Shown: positions 15,506 through 23,137 of the stretch, one piece after another
How positions within the stretch are numbered: position 1 is the first letter of the stretch
Layout: every line of letters begins with the position of its first letter
DNA from: Planctomycetota bacterium
GTDB lineage: Bacteria; Planctomycetota; SZUA-567; JAFGNG01
Assembly (NCBI GenBank): GCA_016927125.1
Contig: JAFGNG010000179.1
Span: 1 to 27,064 of the forward strand
Direction: 5' to 3'
Length of the DNA: 27,064 bases
The notes under the pieces: model-generated
Told to the model about the DNA's origin: nothing
Databases searched by the model: none
The model's input: the letters and a program-made list of their open reading frames with translations, nothing else
Position numbers and translations under genes: made by a program

Positions 15506-16057
15506 ATGGTTGCAACCGCCTCAACAATGTTACCTTTGGGAACTCAGGCACCAGGATTCGGCCTTCCTGACACCAACGGGAAATTAGTATCACTCAAAGA
15601 CTATGAAGGCGCCCCGGCGGTCCTCGTCATTTTTATGTGCAACCATTGCCCATATGTTATACATATTATCGATCACCTGGCCGCTCTCGCAAAAGAATAT
15701 CAAAAACAAGGCGTAGCGGTGATTGGCATCAACTCCAATGATGTGCAAAACTATCCTGATGACCGGCCGGAAATGATGGCCAAGCTGGCACAGCAAAAGG
15801 GTTTTACTTTTCCCTATCTCTACGATGAAGAGCAAACGGTTGCGAAAGCATACCAGGCGGCCTGCACGCCGGATTTCTTTGTTTTTGACAGTGGGATGAA
15901 GCTGGTTTACCGGGGGCAGATGGATGACAGCAGGCCGGGCAATGATAGTCCGGTAAACGGCAAGGACTTGCGGATAGCGCTGGATGCGGTGCTCTTGGGA
16001 GAGAAGGTCTCCAACCACCAGAAGCCAAGCATGGGCTGTAATATAAAATGGAAATAG
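15506..16057 (+). CDS. Thioredoxin-family redoxin (AhpC/TSA-like, PRX-like)
   Basis: 183 residues of a thioredoxin-fold protein. The active site is C45-N-H-C48 in VIFMCNHCPYV, and a cis-Pro follows at ACTPDFFVFD (residues 119-128). The end PSMGCNIKWK (near 174-183) with an extra Cys is characteristic of the PRX_like1 subgroup. Such proteins are disulfide reductases or peroxide-linked redoxins; the exact substrate is not known. No signal peptide, so it is cytoplasmic. A strong AAAGGAG site precedes the ATG. With desulfoferrodoxin and ferritin beside it, a role in oxidative-stress defence is likely. Confidence 0.88.
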   Translation: MVATASTMLPLGTQAPGFGLPDTNGKLVSLKDYEGAPAVLVIFMCNHCPYVIHIIDHLAALAKEYQKQGVAVIGINSNDVQNYPDDRPEMMAKLAQQKGFTFPYLYDEEQTVAKAYQAACTPDFFVFDSGMKLVYRGQMDDSRPGNDSPVNGKDLRIALDAVLLGEKVSNHQKPSMGCNIKWK

Positions 16058-16096
16058 GGCAGAGGCTGAACTTTAAACATAGAGGAGAAACTTGTC

Positions 16097-16357
16097 ATGA
16101 TTATGACTCTGGAAAATAAAGTAATTAAGAAGCCAATCAGGTATAGATGTAAAACCTGTGGCGAATTCACGGAAACAATCAATCATCTTTGCGCCCCTCG
16201 GATAGCTGTAGACGACTATACCTGTACTTATTGCGGTGAGTCAACCCGGGATCCCTGGCACGTATGCATGTCAATGGTGGACATAATGCAGCGCATCTGT
16301 GATAGTTGCCCGCGACCAGTATCAATACTAGAAACCGAAGCCTTAAGTTTGGTGTAA
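16097..16357 (+). CDS. Small tandem zinc-knuckle protein of unknown function
   Basis: 86 residues with two copies of C-x2-C-G-E-x-T-x4-H-x-C: C18, C21, H30, C32 and C43, C46, H55, C57, spaced 25 apart, plus C68 and C71 behind. Each copy supplies one complete Cys3-His zinc site, so the protein is probably a duplicated zinc ribbon. Such small Cys-rich proteins occur near ferritin and rubrerythrin genes in anaerobes, but I do not recognise a named family. AGAGGAG precedes ATG 16097 by 9 bases; ATG 16103 is a second choice. The gene lies between the redoxin and ferritin, 40 and 88 bases away. Confidence 0.8.
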   Translation: MIMTLENKVIKKPIRYRCKTCGEFTETINHLCAPRIAVDDYTCTYCGESTRDPWHVCMSMVDIMQRICDSCPRPVSILETEALSLV

Positions 16358-16444
16358 TCCAACGAAAACTTCGGGAAACAGCTCATGCAATGTTGGGGCT
16401 GATGCTAACAACGTATCATGGAATTTAAGTCTTTGGGGAAAATC

Positions 16445-16963
16445 ATGCTGAGTGATAAAATAACGAAACAACTGAATGAACAGATTACAAAAGAGCTTTA
16501 CTCAAGTTATCTTTATTTACAGATGGCGGCATGGTTGGATAGCCAAACCTTGCCCGGGTTCGCTTCCTGGATGAAAATACAAGCTCAGGAAGAAATTGCC
16601 CATGCTATGATTTTTTATAATTACGTCAATGAGCGGGGAGGCGTTGTAGATCTCGGTGCGATTGGCAAGCCCCCGCAGGATTATAAATCTCCTTTGCAGG
16701 TTTTTGAAAAGACTTTGGCGCATGAACAGACCGTGACGGCGTCAATTAACGCCCTGATGAAGTTGGCTATTTCGGAAGACGACTATGCCACCAAAAACCG
16801 GCTGGAATGGTTTATAGAAGAGCAGGTTGAGGAAGAGGCCAACCCCACAGAGATAATTAATAAATTAAAGATTGTAGGTGACCGTGGAGACGGGATTCTG
16901 CTGTTGGATCAACAATTAGGAACCCGGGTATTTACGCCACCGCCACCACTGGCTATGCAATAA
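16445..16963 (+). CDS. ftnA: Non-haem ferritin (FtnA-like)
   Basis: 172 residues from ATG 16445, chosen because MLSDKITKQLNEQITKELYSSYLYL is the canonical ferritin start; GGGGAAAATC supplies the ribosome-binding site, and the ATG at 16418 would add nine unusual residues. The ferroxidase ligands align: E17, E50, H53, E94, and E126/Q127 with E130, as in E. coli FtnA. Twenty-four subunits form a shell that oxidises and stores iron. It closes the redox/iron group. Neighbouring superoxide reductase and, 5 kb away, ferrous-iron import suggest coordinated handling of iron and oxygen. No bound-haem motif is seen, so it is not a bacterioferritin. Confidence 0.96.
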   Translation: MLSDKITKQLNEQITKELYSSYLYLQMAAWLDSQTLPGFASWMKIQAQEEIAHAMIFYNYVNERGGVVDLGAIGKPPQDYKSPLQVFEKTLAHEQTVTASINALMKLAISEDDYATKNRLEWFIEEQVEEEANPTEIINKLKIVGDRGDGILLLDQQLGTRVFTPPPPLAMQ

Positions 16964-17241
16964 TTACCTATGGAAGCAATTAATTTTGTGGCAGGACACC
17001 TCTATAATAAAATCAGTTACAGTTGATCTACCAGAGTAACAACCCCAACCTGTATAAGAGGGAGTCAAGGCTTTGCCGCCTCTGGTACTGGTAGCCGCTA
17101 ACCCCAGGTGCTGTGAGATCTAATGGTGACCGGCTCCTTTTCAAAACCCTATCCCCAACCTATATCATATTCCCCGGACTTGTTTAAAGGGAAGGGCAGG
17201 TCAACGCGAGATCCGTTGCCTTGGCGTTCACCGGGTGCGGT
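16964..17241. other. Gene-free stretch behind ferritin
   Basis: No credible gene. It holds an inverted repeat TACCAGAG (17029-17036) / CTCTGGTA (17080-17087) and a direct repeat CCCCAACCT(G/A)TAT (17043 and 17152). These could mark a structured RNA or a terminator region, but no known family is recognised. Confidence 0.35.
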
Positions 17242-17335
17242 AAAATGACTAAAAATGGCTGAAAAAAGCCCCTAAAAAAGCGTAAAAAAATACCCCCAAA
17301 AAAATGCAAAAAACCCAGAAAAAACAGTTGCAAAA
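17242..17335. other. Phased A-tracts, probably curved DNA
   Basis: Nine A-runs of 4-7 bases begin at 17242, 17251, 17262, 17274, 17284, 17298, 17308, 17319 and 17332. Their spacing is 9-14 bases, about 11 on average, close to one helical turn, so the bends should add up. Runs of C or G between them strengthen the phasing. Intrinsically curved DNA often lies upstream of promoters or at nucleoid-protein sites; the small gene at 17497 lies 160 bases downstream. Confidence 0.6.
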
Positions 17336-17406
17336 CTACCTACAGGTAAGTAAATACTTTGCAGCTAAATACAAGGATCTGCAGATAAATAAAATCTGGT
17401 TGTGAG

Positions 17407-17424
17407 GTTATTCTTGCGAATAAC
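17407..17424. promoter_or_regulatory. Perfect inverted repeat, possible operator
   Basis: GTTATTC and GAATAAC flank a TTGC centre (17407-17424). It lies between the curved DNA and the small gene at 17497, as an operator would. No known regulator motif is recognised. Confidence 0.4.
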
Positions 17425-17496
17425 TTCGGGATAGGGGCGGGCAAATATACTAAGGATATTGTGGAACAGTTTTCTCGTGTACTAAAGGATTAAAAA

Positions 17497-17628
17497 ATGT
17501 CTGGGAAGAAGATTTCACCACGGCAGACAAGATTACCAAAGAGTCAACGCGGCAAAAGGAATGACCGGGAGCAAAAGATACCGTTTGAATTATACAAACC
17601 TGAGAAAAACCCCAAACGATATCCATAG
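17497..17628 (+). CDS. Small basic hypothetical protein
   Basis: 43 residues, MSGKKISPRQTRLPKSQRG then KRNDREQKIPFELY and KPEKNPKRYP. About a third of the residues are Lys or Arg and there is no hydrophobic core, which suggests a nucleic-acid-binding or ribosome-associated peptide, or a disordered protein. AAAGGA stands 8 bases before the ATG. An inverted repeat and curved DNA lie upstream. It resembles no family I know. The arguments for reality are the ribosome-binding site and the balanced codon use; its shortness keeps the call uncertain. Confidence 0.45.
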   Translation: MSGKKISPRQTRLPKSQRGKRNDREQKIPFELYKPEKNPKRYP

Positions 17629-17704
17629 CTTACATAATTTTTTAAGCTAAGTCTGGCTTACAAAAGTGGTTTTTCCTTTATCATTTAACTCCAAGGGTAT
17701 CTTA

Positions 17705-18817
17705 ATGATATACCAAACCAAAAGTAAGCCAACGGTTAAACAATTCGGGGTCATACAAGTCAAAACTTCGGATTGTGTAATCAGCAAAGGGAAGAGAATC
17801 AAAGGCGGGTATCTCTTGCCCAGCGCTGCTTTCACAGTGCCTAAAAAGCGTATTCAATCTTATGTCTCTAACCTGGACAAGAAGCCGGAGGTGGGCGATC
17901 TTGTCTATGGTTCAGTTGAATACCTGGGACAGCATACCTCCCTTGAGAATCGCCAAGGGCGCATCCATACTATCTATGATGGCAGCAAAGCGGTTTTCGT
18001 TCTGGGGAACCGCTATGCCCCGGATTATTACGAAGGCTTTGTCCCGAATAAACTTCCTGAAACGATAGATCTTTTGGCGCGCAGTGGGGTGATCGGTTCC
18101 GCTAAATACAAAAATGCCAAGATTAAAGACCCGACTAAAATCAAAGTCTTGGGTTATGTCTGTGATAAGGACGGCAGGTTTGTTAATACCCGGCAATTCA
18201 ATCAAATCATTCCCAAAAAAACTGTGAAAACCGACAAGCGGGCTAAAATGATTCTCGTTGTTGGGACCTGTATGAACAGTGGCAAAAGCTATGCGGCAGC
18301 GGCCTGTTGCTGGATCTTAAATAATCTGGGATATAAGGTGAGAGGCGCGAAAATAACAGGGACTGCCAGCCTGAAGGACATCCTGCTGCTGGAAGATAAT
18401 GGCGCTTCTGCCATTGCCGATTTTACCTACCTGGGCTATCCCTCAACCTATATGCTGAAAGAAACCGAGCTTCTCCATATTTTTAATTCTCTCGATTTGA
18501 AATTTGCAAACCACCCGGGAAACTATTGGGTGGTTGAAATCGCTGACGGCATTATCCAACGCGAAACCAGCCTGCTTTTAAAGCATGAGGATATTCGCTC
18601 TCGGATCCACAAACTCATTTTTTGCGCCCAGGACACCTTCGGGGCAATCGGCGGCTTGAAAATTCTCAGAGATGAATTTGCCCTTACCCCGGATGCGATC
18701 TCTGGTGTTTGCTCAAGCTCACCACTCGGGATTCGTGAGCTTCAGGAATACACCGACTTGCCTATTTTCAACAGCGTGGAACGTAACTTAAAACAGCTTT
18801 CGACAATCCTGGTTTAA
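17705..18817 (+). CDS. P-loop NTPase-domain protein of unknown function (DUF1611-like fold suspected)
   Basis: 370 residues from ATG 17705, chosen because AAGGG lies 9 bases before it; an in-frame GTG at 17666 has no such site. The N-terminal 180 residues are basic with beta-rich character (FGVIQVKTSD, PKKRIQSYVSN) and include a Y/G-rich stretch, VLGNRYAPDYYEG. A Walker A motif GTCMNSGKS occupies about 187-195, followed by a helix AAAACCWILNNLGY and KITGT, the pattern of the SIMIBI/BioD-MobB P-loop group. VVEIADG near 275 may be Walker B and is followed by a Thr-rich loop; FGAIGGLK is seen near 330. It could be an NTP-dependent enzyme or a sulfur/cofactor handling protein. I do not recognise a named family with certainty. 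Confidence 0.6.
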   Translation: MIYQTKSKPTVKQFGVIQVKTSDCVISKGKRIKGGYLLPSAAFTVPKKRIQSYVSNLDKKPEVGDLVYGSVEYLGQHTSLENRQGRIHTIYDGSKAVFVLGNRYAPDYYEGFVPNKLPETIDLLARSGVIGSAKYKNAKIKDPTKIKVLGYVCDKDGRFVNTRQFNQIIPKKTVKTDKRAKMILVVGTCMNSGKSYAAAACCWILNNLGYKVRGAKITGTASLKDILLLEDNGASAIADFTYLGYPSTYMLKETELLHIFNSLDLKFANHPGNYWVVEIADGIIQRETSLLLKHEDIRSRIHKLIFCAQDTFGAIGGLKILRDEFALTPDAISGVCSSSPLGIRELQEYTDLPIFNSVERNLKQLSTILV

Positions 18818-18883
18818 CTGCTTATCCCTGTGGAGACCTCTTTACATCTTGCTTAACAATTACTTTCAACAAAGGGACGGTAA

Positions 18884-19462
18884 GTGAGCTCTAAAAAACA
18901 AATCTTAACTAAACCCCAATTGCTTCGAGCCCAGCAAGCAGTCGTTGAGGAACTGCAGCGGGAAGGCTTTTGGACCCCGGCTTTGGGCAAGGTAGACGTA
19001 CGGCTTACCAGAAGAGGAATGGCTAAGGGATACTTTTCCGCTGAAAAAACCGACTGGTATTGGAAACGCTTAATCTCAATCCCCGCAATCCGCCCCCGGA
19101 AACCTTCTTCACAAAAGCGCAAAAGCATCCCTTGCTATACTAATGCGCTCAGGGATATTATCCGGCACGAGTATGCCCATGCTCTCGCAGATGCCCACCT
19201 CGACTTGTTAAGTGAAAACCGGTTTGCCAGGGTTTTTGGGGCCGCGTATACTTGTGATGATGCCTTTGAGTATAGCCCGGAATGGCATGTGACGAAGTAT
19301 GCTGCCACCAATACTTCCGAGGACTTCGCCGAGGTTTTTATGCTTTACCTGAAATATAAGGGTTATATCCTGAAGCGCTTTGCGCAATACCCGGCAATTG
19401 TGGAGCGCTTCCGCTTCATGAAACAACTGGCGCGCGCAATTCGGAGAAAGCAATCAGCCTGA
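18884..19462 (+). CDS. Putative zinc metallopeptidase (HEYAH motif)
   Basis: 192 residues from GTG 18884, with AAGGGA 8 bases before. HEYAH (95-99) is an HExxH zinc-binding motif with catalytic Glu96, and SEDFAEVF (145-152) offers the third ligand in the ExxAE manner of gluzincin-type peptidases (E146 or E150). There is no signal peptide, so it would act in the cytoplasm or on the inner face of a structure. The surrounding N-terminal 85 residues are basic. It lies 66 bases behind the P-loop gene, same strand, so they may be co-transcribed; a joint role is not known. Peptidase activity is inferred from the motif alone. Confidence 0.7.
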   Translation: MSSKKQILTKPQLLRAQQAVVEELQREGFWTPALGKVDVRLTRRGMAKGYFSAEKTDWYWKRLISIPAIRPRKPSSQKRKSIPCYTNALRDIIRHEYAHALADAHLDLLSENRFARVFGAAYTCDDAFEYSPEWHVTKYAATNTSEDFAEVFMLYLKYKGYILKRFAQYPAIVERFRFMKQLARAIRRKQSA

Positions 19463-19480
19463 CATTACGGTTTACGGAGG

Positions 19481-21676
19481 TTAGCCAATAAGCAGCATCA
19501 ATGTCGACACCGGCGGAAACTCCAGATCCTTTTTCAGGATCATGGAATTAAGCTTCTTCGCGGGAGTTGTTTCCGGGTATAATTCTTTGAGGGTAAAGTT
19601 GTCTCCTTCCAGGCCGTATTCCTGCAAGTCCATGCTAAAAGAAGCTGATTGTGGCTGAGCGGTATGATTAACCAGGATGATGCATAGCTGGTTATCCAAA
19701 AGGAAACAGCCACTGATGATAGCTGGAATCCGTTCTTTAGGCGGCAAGGTTCCGGAGAAAGGCACTGCACAGAGCGCGCAATTTATATCCACCGGTGGCT
19801 TCCAGACTCCCAGGTTCAGCCATTTCCGCCCCGCTATCCGCGTTCTGGTAAGCATCTCCATGTAATTGAAGAAAGGCGCAAAGCGCTCATTCTTGTCATC
19901 TTCACCAAAAACCCCGCTAATCATTAATTGCCCGCCACCGACCAGGGTAAGCGCTTCGGCATAGCGGAATTTATCCATGCTCATCAAATCTGAAGCACCC
20001 CGTGGCTTGAAGGTCGAAACTGTGCCATAAGTAATATGGTAATCGTGGTAAACACTGTGGAACATCGGGATCGGCAAGGATTGGGGGCTGCCAATGTGCC
20101 CGTTAAGATCGGCAATTTCCCGGGCCAGGTCAAGATCAAGCTGATCAATGAAACATTCAGTAACCCCTTCGGAAGTGGTAATACTGTCGGGTTTCAGTTG
20201 CCGCATGTCTGCAATGACTTTGTCCATCAGTTCCCGATAACCTTTCACCCAGTGGTCATGGCCGCCGACGGGGTGGCCGTGATTATCACAGAAACATGGC
20301 ACTGGGTAACAGCCGGAGACCTGATCCAGATAAGCGCCGTCCATATCGCAAGTTTTGATCATTAGCTGAACTTGTTTGCGGATCATTTCGTGGAAAAAAG
20401 GAGCGGTAGGACAGACCGTATGTCCGAGATTTTTCCAGTGATCTGCGCTTTCACCATGTTCATTTCTGGCAATCCAATTCCAACCATCGCCCTCACGGAA
20501 AGTGCGCAGGGTGGGATTAACCAACCGGGCTTCCAGGTAGGGGATACATCGGATACCGGCTTCGTGAAGTTCTTCCACCCCCGCCTTCAAGGTGTTGCGG
20601 ATATCTTCGTTTTCCGGATAAATCTCAGGACAACGCCAGGGTCCGCTAAAGAGTTCACCATTAGAACCATACCAGTGAAACGCAAGATTACAACTGAAAC
20701 GCTCCTTGATGGCTTTAATAATTGGAACTACCTGGCAAGGATGACCATTGCCCGGGAACTGCCAGTTCCAGTACCAGAGATCATTTTCCTTAACCCATTC
20801 CGGCACCGTTTCGCGATCCCGGGTAGAGCCCTTGGCGCACCAGAATTGCCGTAGAGCCCACTCCCGGTAGATTGCCGAGGCGTTCCACCACTCGCCGGCA
20901 TATAATCCAATCGGGCATTGATAAAAAGATTTAAAATCTTTGCCCGCAGCAGTGCGATCTTCTGGATACTGCTTCATTTGCAGGACAGCGTGCTTATGGG
21001 TATGATTGTCTTGATAAAACCCAAAGCACTTGTACAGGGCCTGGGGATCATAAGCCGCAAAATAGAGCCCCCCACTGTCCGGATGGCCATAGGCCATGAA
21101 TTGCATTGTCCACATCCCCGGGTAAGCGTAGGCGATGTCGGCGGGACCGCCTTCCGTATCGAAACAACCATACTGGTGGCGTCCCCAGTTGTCGATAGCA
21201 GCTTCGTGATGATTAACAAAATGTACCGGATTAGGCGTTTTTTCGCCCATTAGTACCGGTTCGATGATCCAACCCGGGGTTTCTTCCTCATAATCTTTCA
21301 GACCGCTGATTCTTGGATAAGTGATCTGGAAGAGCGCCTGCTTAGTATGGTTGTCGACCTCTATTGTCCAGTAACTTAGTTGCGAATGGTTCGGAAGTAC
21401 GACCCGGGCGCGCACCGCCAATTCTCCCCAGGCTCCTTTAAGGATCCAGGTTGCGAGGAGGGTTTGTTCATCATTTACAGTGGTGAGCTCCATTTCCGGG
21501 AGGCTGTCCGGAGTTACAACCGTGATCTGCCCGCCTTGATCCCGGAGTTGGATTTCAAATGCTGAAGTAACTCCATCAGCATCAATCGGGATATTCACGT
21601 TTCCCAGTCCTGCAAGCTTGCTCAGACAGCCGTCAGCAGCAAACTCCATAGAGAGCTTATCATTTTCCAGCAGCAT
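19481..21676 (-). CDS. DUF6259-type carbohydrate-active protein
   Basis: 731 residues from ATG 21676 (TTG 21679 is possible; AAAGGAA precedes both). No signal peptide. It looks like the DUF6259 family: a beta-sandwich N-terminal domain (about 1-250), a (beta/alpha)8 barrel (about 290-600) and a C-terminal beta domain. In the barrel, CDMDGAYLDQVSG has the likely nucleophile-type Asp at 451; VPEWVKENDLWYWNWQFPG and GIRCIPYLEARLVNP are other barrel signatures. The arrangement resembles retaining glycoside hydrolases such as the GH101/GH13-like superfamily, but substrate and activity are unproven. The gene is convergent with the metallopeptidase, stops 18 bases apart, with no terminator seen between. 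Confidence 0.75.
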   Translation of the reverse strand: MLLENDKLSMEFAADGCLSKLAGLGNVNIPIDADGVTSAFEIQLRDQGGQITVVTPDSLPEMELTTVNDEQTLLATWILKGAWGELAVRARVVLPNHSQLSYWTIEVDNHTKQALFQITYPRISGLKDYEEETPGWIIEPVLMGEKTPNPVHFVNHHEAAIDNWGRHQYGCFDTEGGPADIAYAYPGMWTMQFMAYGHPDSGGLYFAAYDPQALYKCFGFYQDNHTHKHAVLQMKQYPEDRTAAGKDFKSFYQCPIGLYAGEWWNASAIYREWALRQFWCAKGSTRDRETVPEWVKENDLWYWNWQFPGNGHPCQVVPIIKAIKERFSCNLAFHWYGSNGELFSGPWRCPEIYPENEDIRNTLKAGVEELHEAGIRCIPYLEARLVNPTLRTFREGDGWNWIARNEHGESADHWKNLGHTVCPTAPFFHEMIRKQVQLMIKTCDMDGAYLDQVSGCYPVPCFCDNHGHPVGGHDHWVKGYRELMDKVIADMRQLKPDSITTSEGVTECFIDQLDLDLAREIADLNGHIGSPQSLPIPMFHSVYHDYHITYGTVSTFKPRGASDLMSMDKFRYAEALTLVGGGQLMISGVFGEDDKNERFAPFFNYMEMLTRTRIAGRKWLNLGVWKPPVDINCALCAVPFSGTLPPKERIPAIISGCFLLDNQLCIILVNHTAQPQSASFSMDLQEYGLEGDNFTLKELYPETTPAKKLNSMILKKDLEFPPVSTLMLLIG

Positions 21677-21844
21677 CAAAGAATTCCTTTAAACAAAGCT
21701 GATAATTACTTGATCAGGAATACATCCGCACCCATCAGGCACTTTTAATTAGGTCGAACTTGATGCCCAGTGAAAACGCATAAGTGCACCTTCCTTGATC
21801 GGATTAGACAGGCGGTTACCCTCAGGATTCATCCTACACCCGCC

Positions 21845-21865
21845 CCTCCCTTGCGTCAAGGGAGG
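21845..21865. terminator. Short perfect hairpin between the divergent genes
   Basis: CCTCCCTTG and CAAGGGAGG flank a CGT loop (21845-21865) in the gap between the DUF6259 gene (minus) and the DtxR gene (plus). Neither side has a T-run, so it may be an operator or leader hairpin rather than a terminator. The rest of 21677-21961 holds nothing I recognise. Confidence 0.35.
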
Positions 21866-21961
21866 ATAAGAAACCCGAATCCTATTAACAAGTAAATGTA
21901 TATCTTTTCAAGACAGCTTTATGGCTGAAACCGTACTTTTTTAATAAAATCGTGAAAATCC

Positions 21962-22009
21962 TTGACAAAACTTCGTTGAGCCGTAATATATTAGGGTAAC
22001 GAAACTTAT
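21962..22009 (+). promoter_or_regulatory. Sigma-70 promoter with a DtxR/IdeR-like box
   Basis: TTGACA (21962-21967) and TAATAT (21984-21989) are 16 bases apart. TTAGGGTAACGAAACTTAT (21991-22009) follows immediately and matches the DtxR/IdeR iron box (TTAGGTTAGCCTAACCTAA) at 13 of 19 positions, at the place where a bound repressor would block RNA polymerase. It suggests autoregulation of the iron cluster. Confidence 0.5.
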
Positions 22010-22030
22010 TGGTAATAAGGACTTACCGGG

Positions 22031-22777
22031 ATGTCTAAAACCCTGAGCGCCAGTCTGGAAGATTATCTGGAAGCGATCTTCCATATTTCGGCGCAAAAAC
22101 AAGCGGCCAGGCCGAAGGATATTTCCAAGCGCCTCAAGGTGAATAATTCCTCGGTGACCGGGGCCTTGAAGCTCCTGGCCGGCAAGGGGTTGGTAAACTA
22201 TGCTCCTTACGAGATTGTCACGCTTACCGGGAAGGGCAAAACCCTTGCCGAGGATATTGTCCGCCGCCATGAGACCTTGCGCGATTTTTTTGAAAAGGTG
22301 CTGGCTGTCAGCCACGAAGACGCGGAAGAGGCAGCCTGCAAGATGGAGCACGTTGTCTCCCGGGAGGTCTTGGAAAATCTTATCCAGTTTACCGAGTTTG
22401 TGGAAACCTGCCCGCGGGGCGGCTCCAAGTGGGTTTCAGGATTTAGATACCATTGCGATGCGGGTGGTGAACATGCCGATTGCGAGCAGTGTATCACCCT
22501 CTGCCTGGAGGATTTTAAACAGGCAAATGCAGGGGATAAGACCGGGGAGGCGGTTTCTTTGCACGAGCTTAACCCTGGCCAGAAAGGTAAAGTTATCAAG
22601 CTCCGGGCCAAAGGCGAGGCTCGCAAGCGGATTGCGGAAATGGGACTAACCCGCGGGGCGCTGGTGGAAGTGGAACGGGTTGCCCCCCTGGGCGATCCCC
22701 TTGAGGTAAAGGTTAAAGGCTATCACCTTTCCCTCCGTAAAGAAGAAGCGGATACTATTGATGTGGAACGCATCTAA
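22031..22777 (+). CDS. DtxR/MntR-family metal-dependent regulator fused to FeoA
   Basis: 248 residues. The N-terminal winged helix (about 1-70) has ARPKDISKRLKVNNSSVTGALKLL and the DtxR dimer/metal region follows (E83, H80, C103, E106, H107 of EAACKMEH). A cysteine-rich linker carries C127, C142, C151, C154 and C158, before a C-terminal FeoA/SH3-like domain (about 175-248; LRAKGEARKRIAEMGLTRG is the FeoA core). The DtxR half should bind DNA when iron or manganese is bound. The fusion couples it to the FeoA family found in Feo transport. AAGGA precedes the ATG. It is the first gene of the Feo cluster and probably represses it; the DtxR metal site is complete. Confidence 0.93.
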   Translation: MSKTLSASLEDYLEAIFHISAQKQAARPKDISKRLKVNNSSVTGALKLLAGKGLVNYAPYEIVTLTGKGKTLAEDIVRRHETLRDFFEKVLAVSHEDAEEAACKMEHVVSREVLENLIQFTEFVETCPRGGSKWVSGFRYHCDAGGEHADCEQCITLCLEDFKQANAGDKTGEAVSLHELNPGQKGKVIKLRAKGEARKRIAEMGLTRGALVEVERVAPLGDPLEVKVKGYHLSLRKEEADTIDVERI

Positions 22778-22802
22778 ACTTTTTATTCTTTAGGATTACA
22801 AC

Positions 22803-23042
22803 ATGAACCGAGCGGCGAACAATCTTCAACCCTTGTCAATGATCGCACCCGGGCGGCGGGCGCGCATAGTTACGGTGAACGCGGGTCGCGGCCTCCAGGC
22901 CAGGCTGGCGGAGATGGGGCTGGTGCCGGGAACCGTGATTGATGTAATTCAAAACTCCGGCAGCGGCGCTTTTGTGGTGGCAGTCAAGCAGGGACGGCTC
23001 ATGCTGGGGCGCGGCATGGCCCATAAGATCATGGTAGGATAA
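22803..23042 (+). CDS. feoA: FeoA protein
   Basis: 79 residues of the SH3-like FeoA family. LSMIAPGRRARIVTVNAGRGLQARLAEMGLVPG and the end GRGMAHKIMVG are family signatures. FeoA binds the cytoplasmic part of FeoB and helps ferrous-iron uptake. It begins 25 bases after the DtxR-FeoA stop codon (AGGA site), and feoB follows 95 bases on. The window therefore has two FeoA-type domains, one free and one fused to the regulator. Confidence 0.92.
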   Translation: MNRAANNLQPLSMIAPGRRARIVTVNAGRGLQARLAEMGLVPGTVIDVIQNSGSGAFVVAVKQGRLMLGRGMAHKIMVG

Positions 23043-23137
23043 AAAATTTTACCCTAAAAGTTCGGCTTGCCGAAATAAATCGAAGAAAAATCAAAGATCG
23101 CACGAGAGCGGCATTTAAACAGGAAGGCAAGTCTTCA

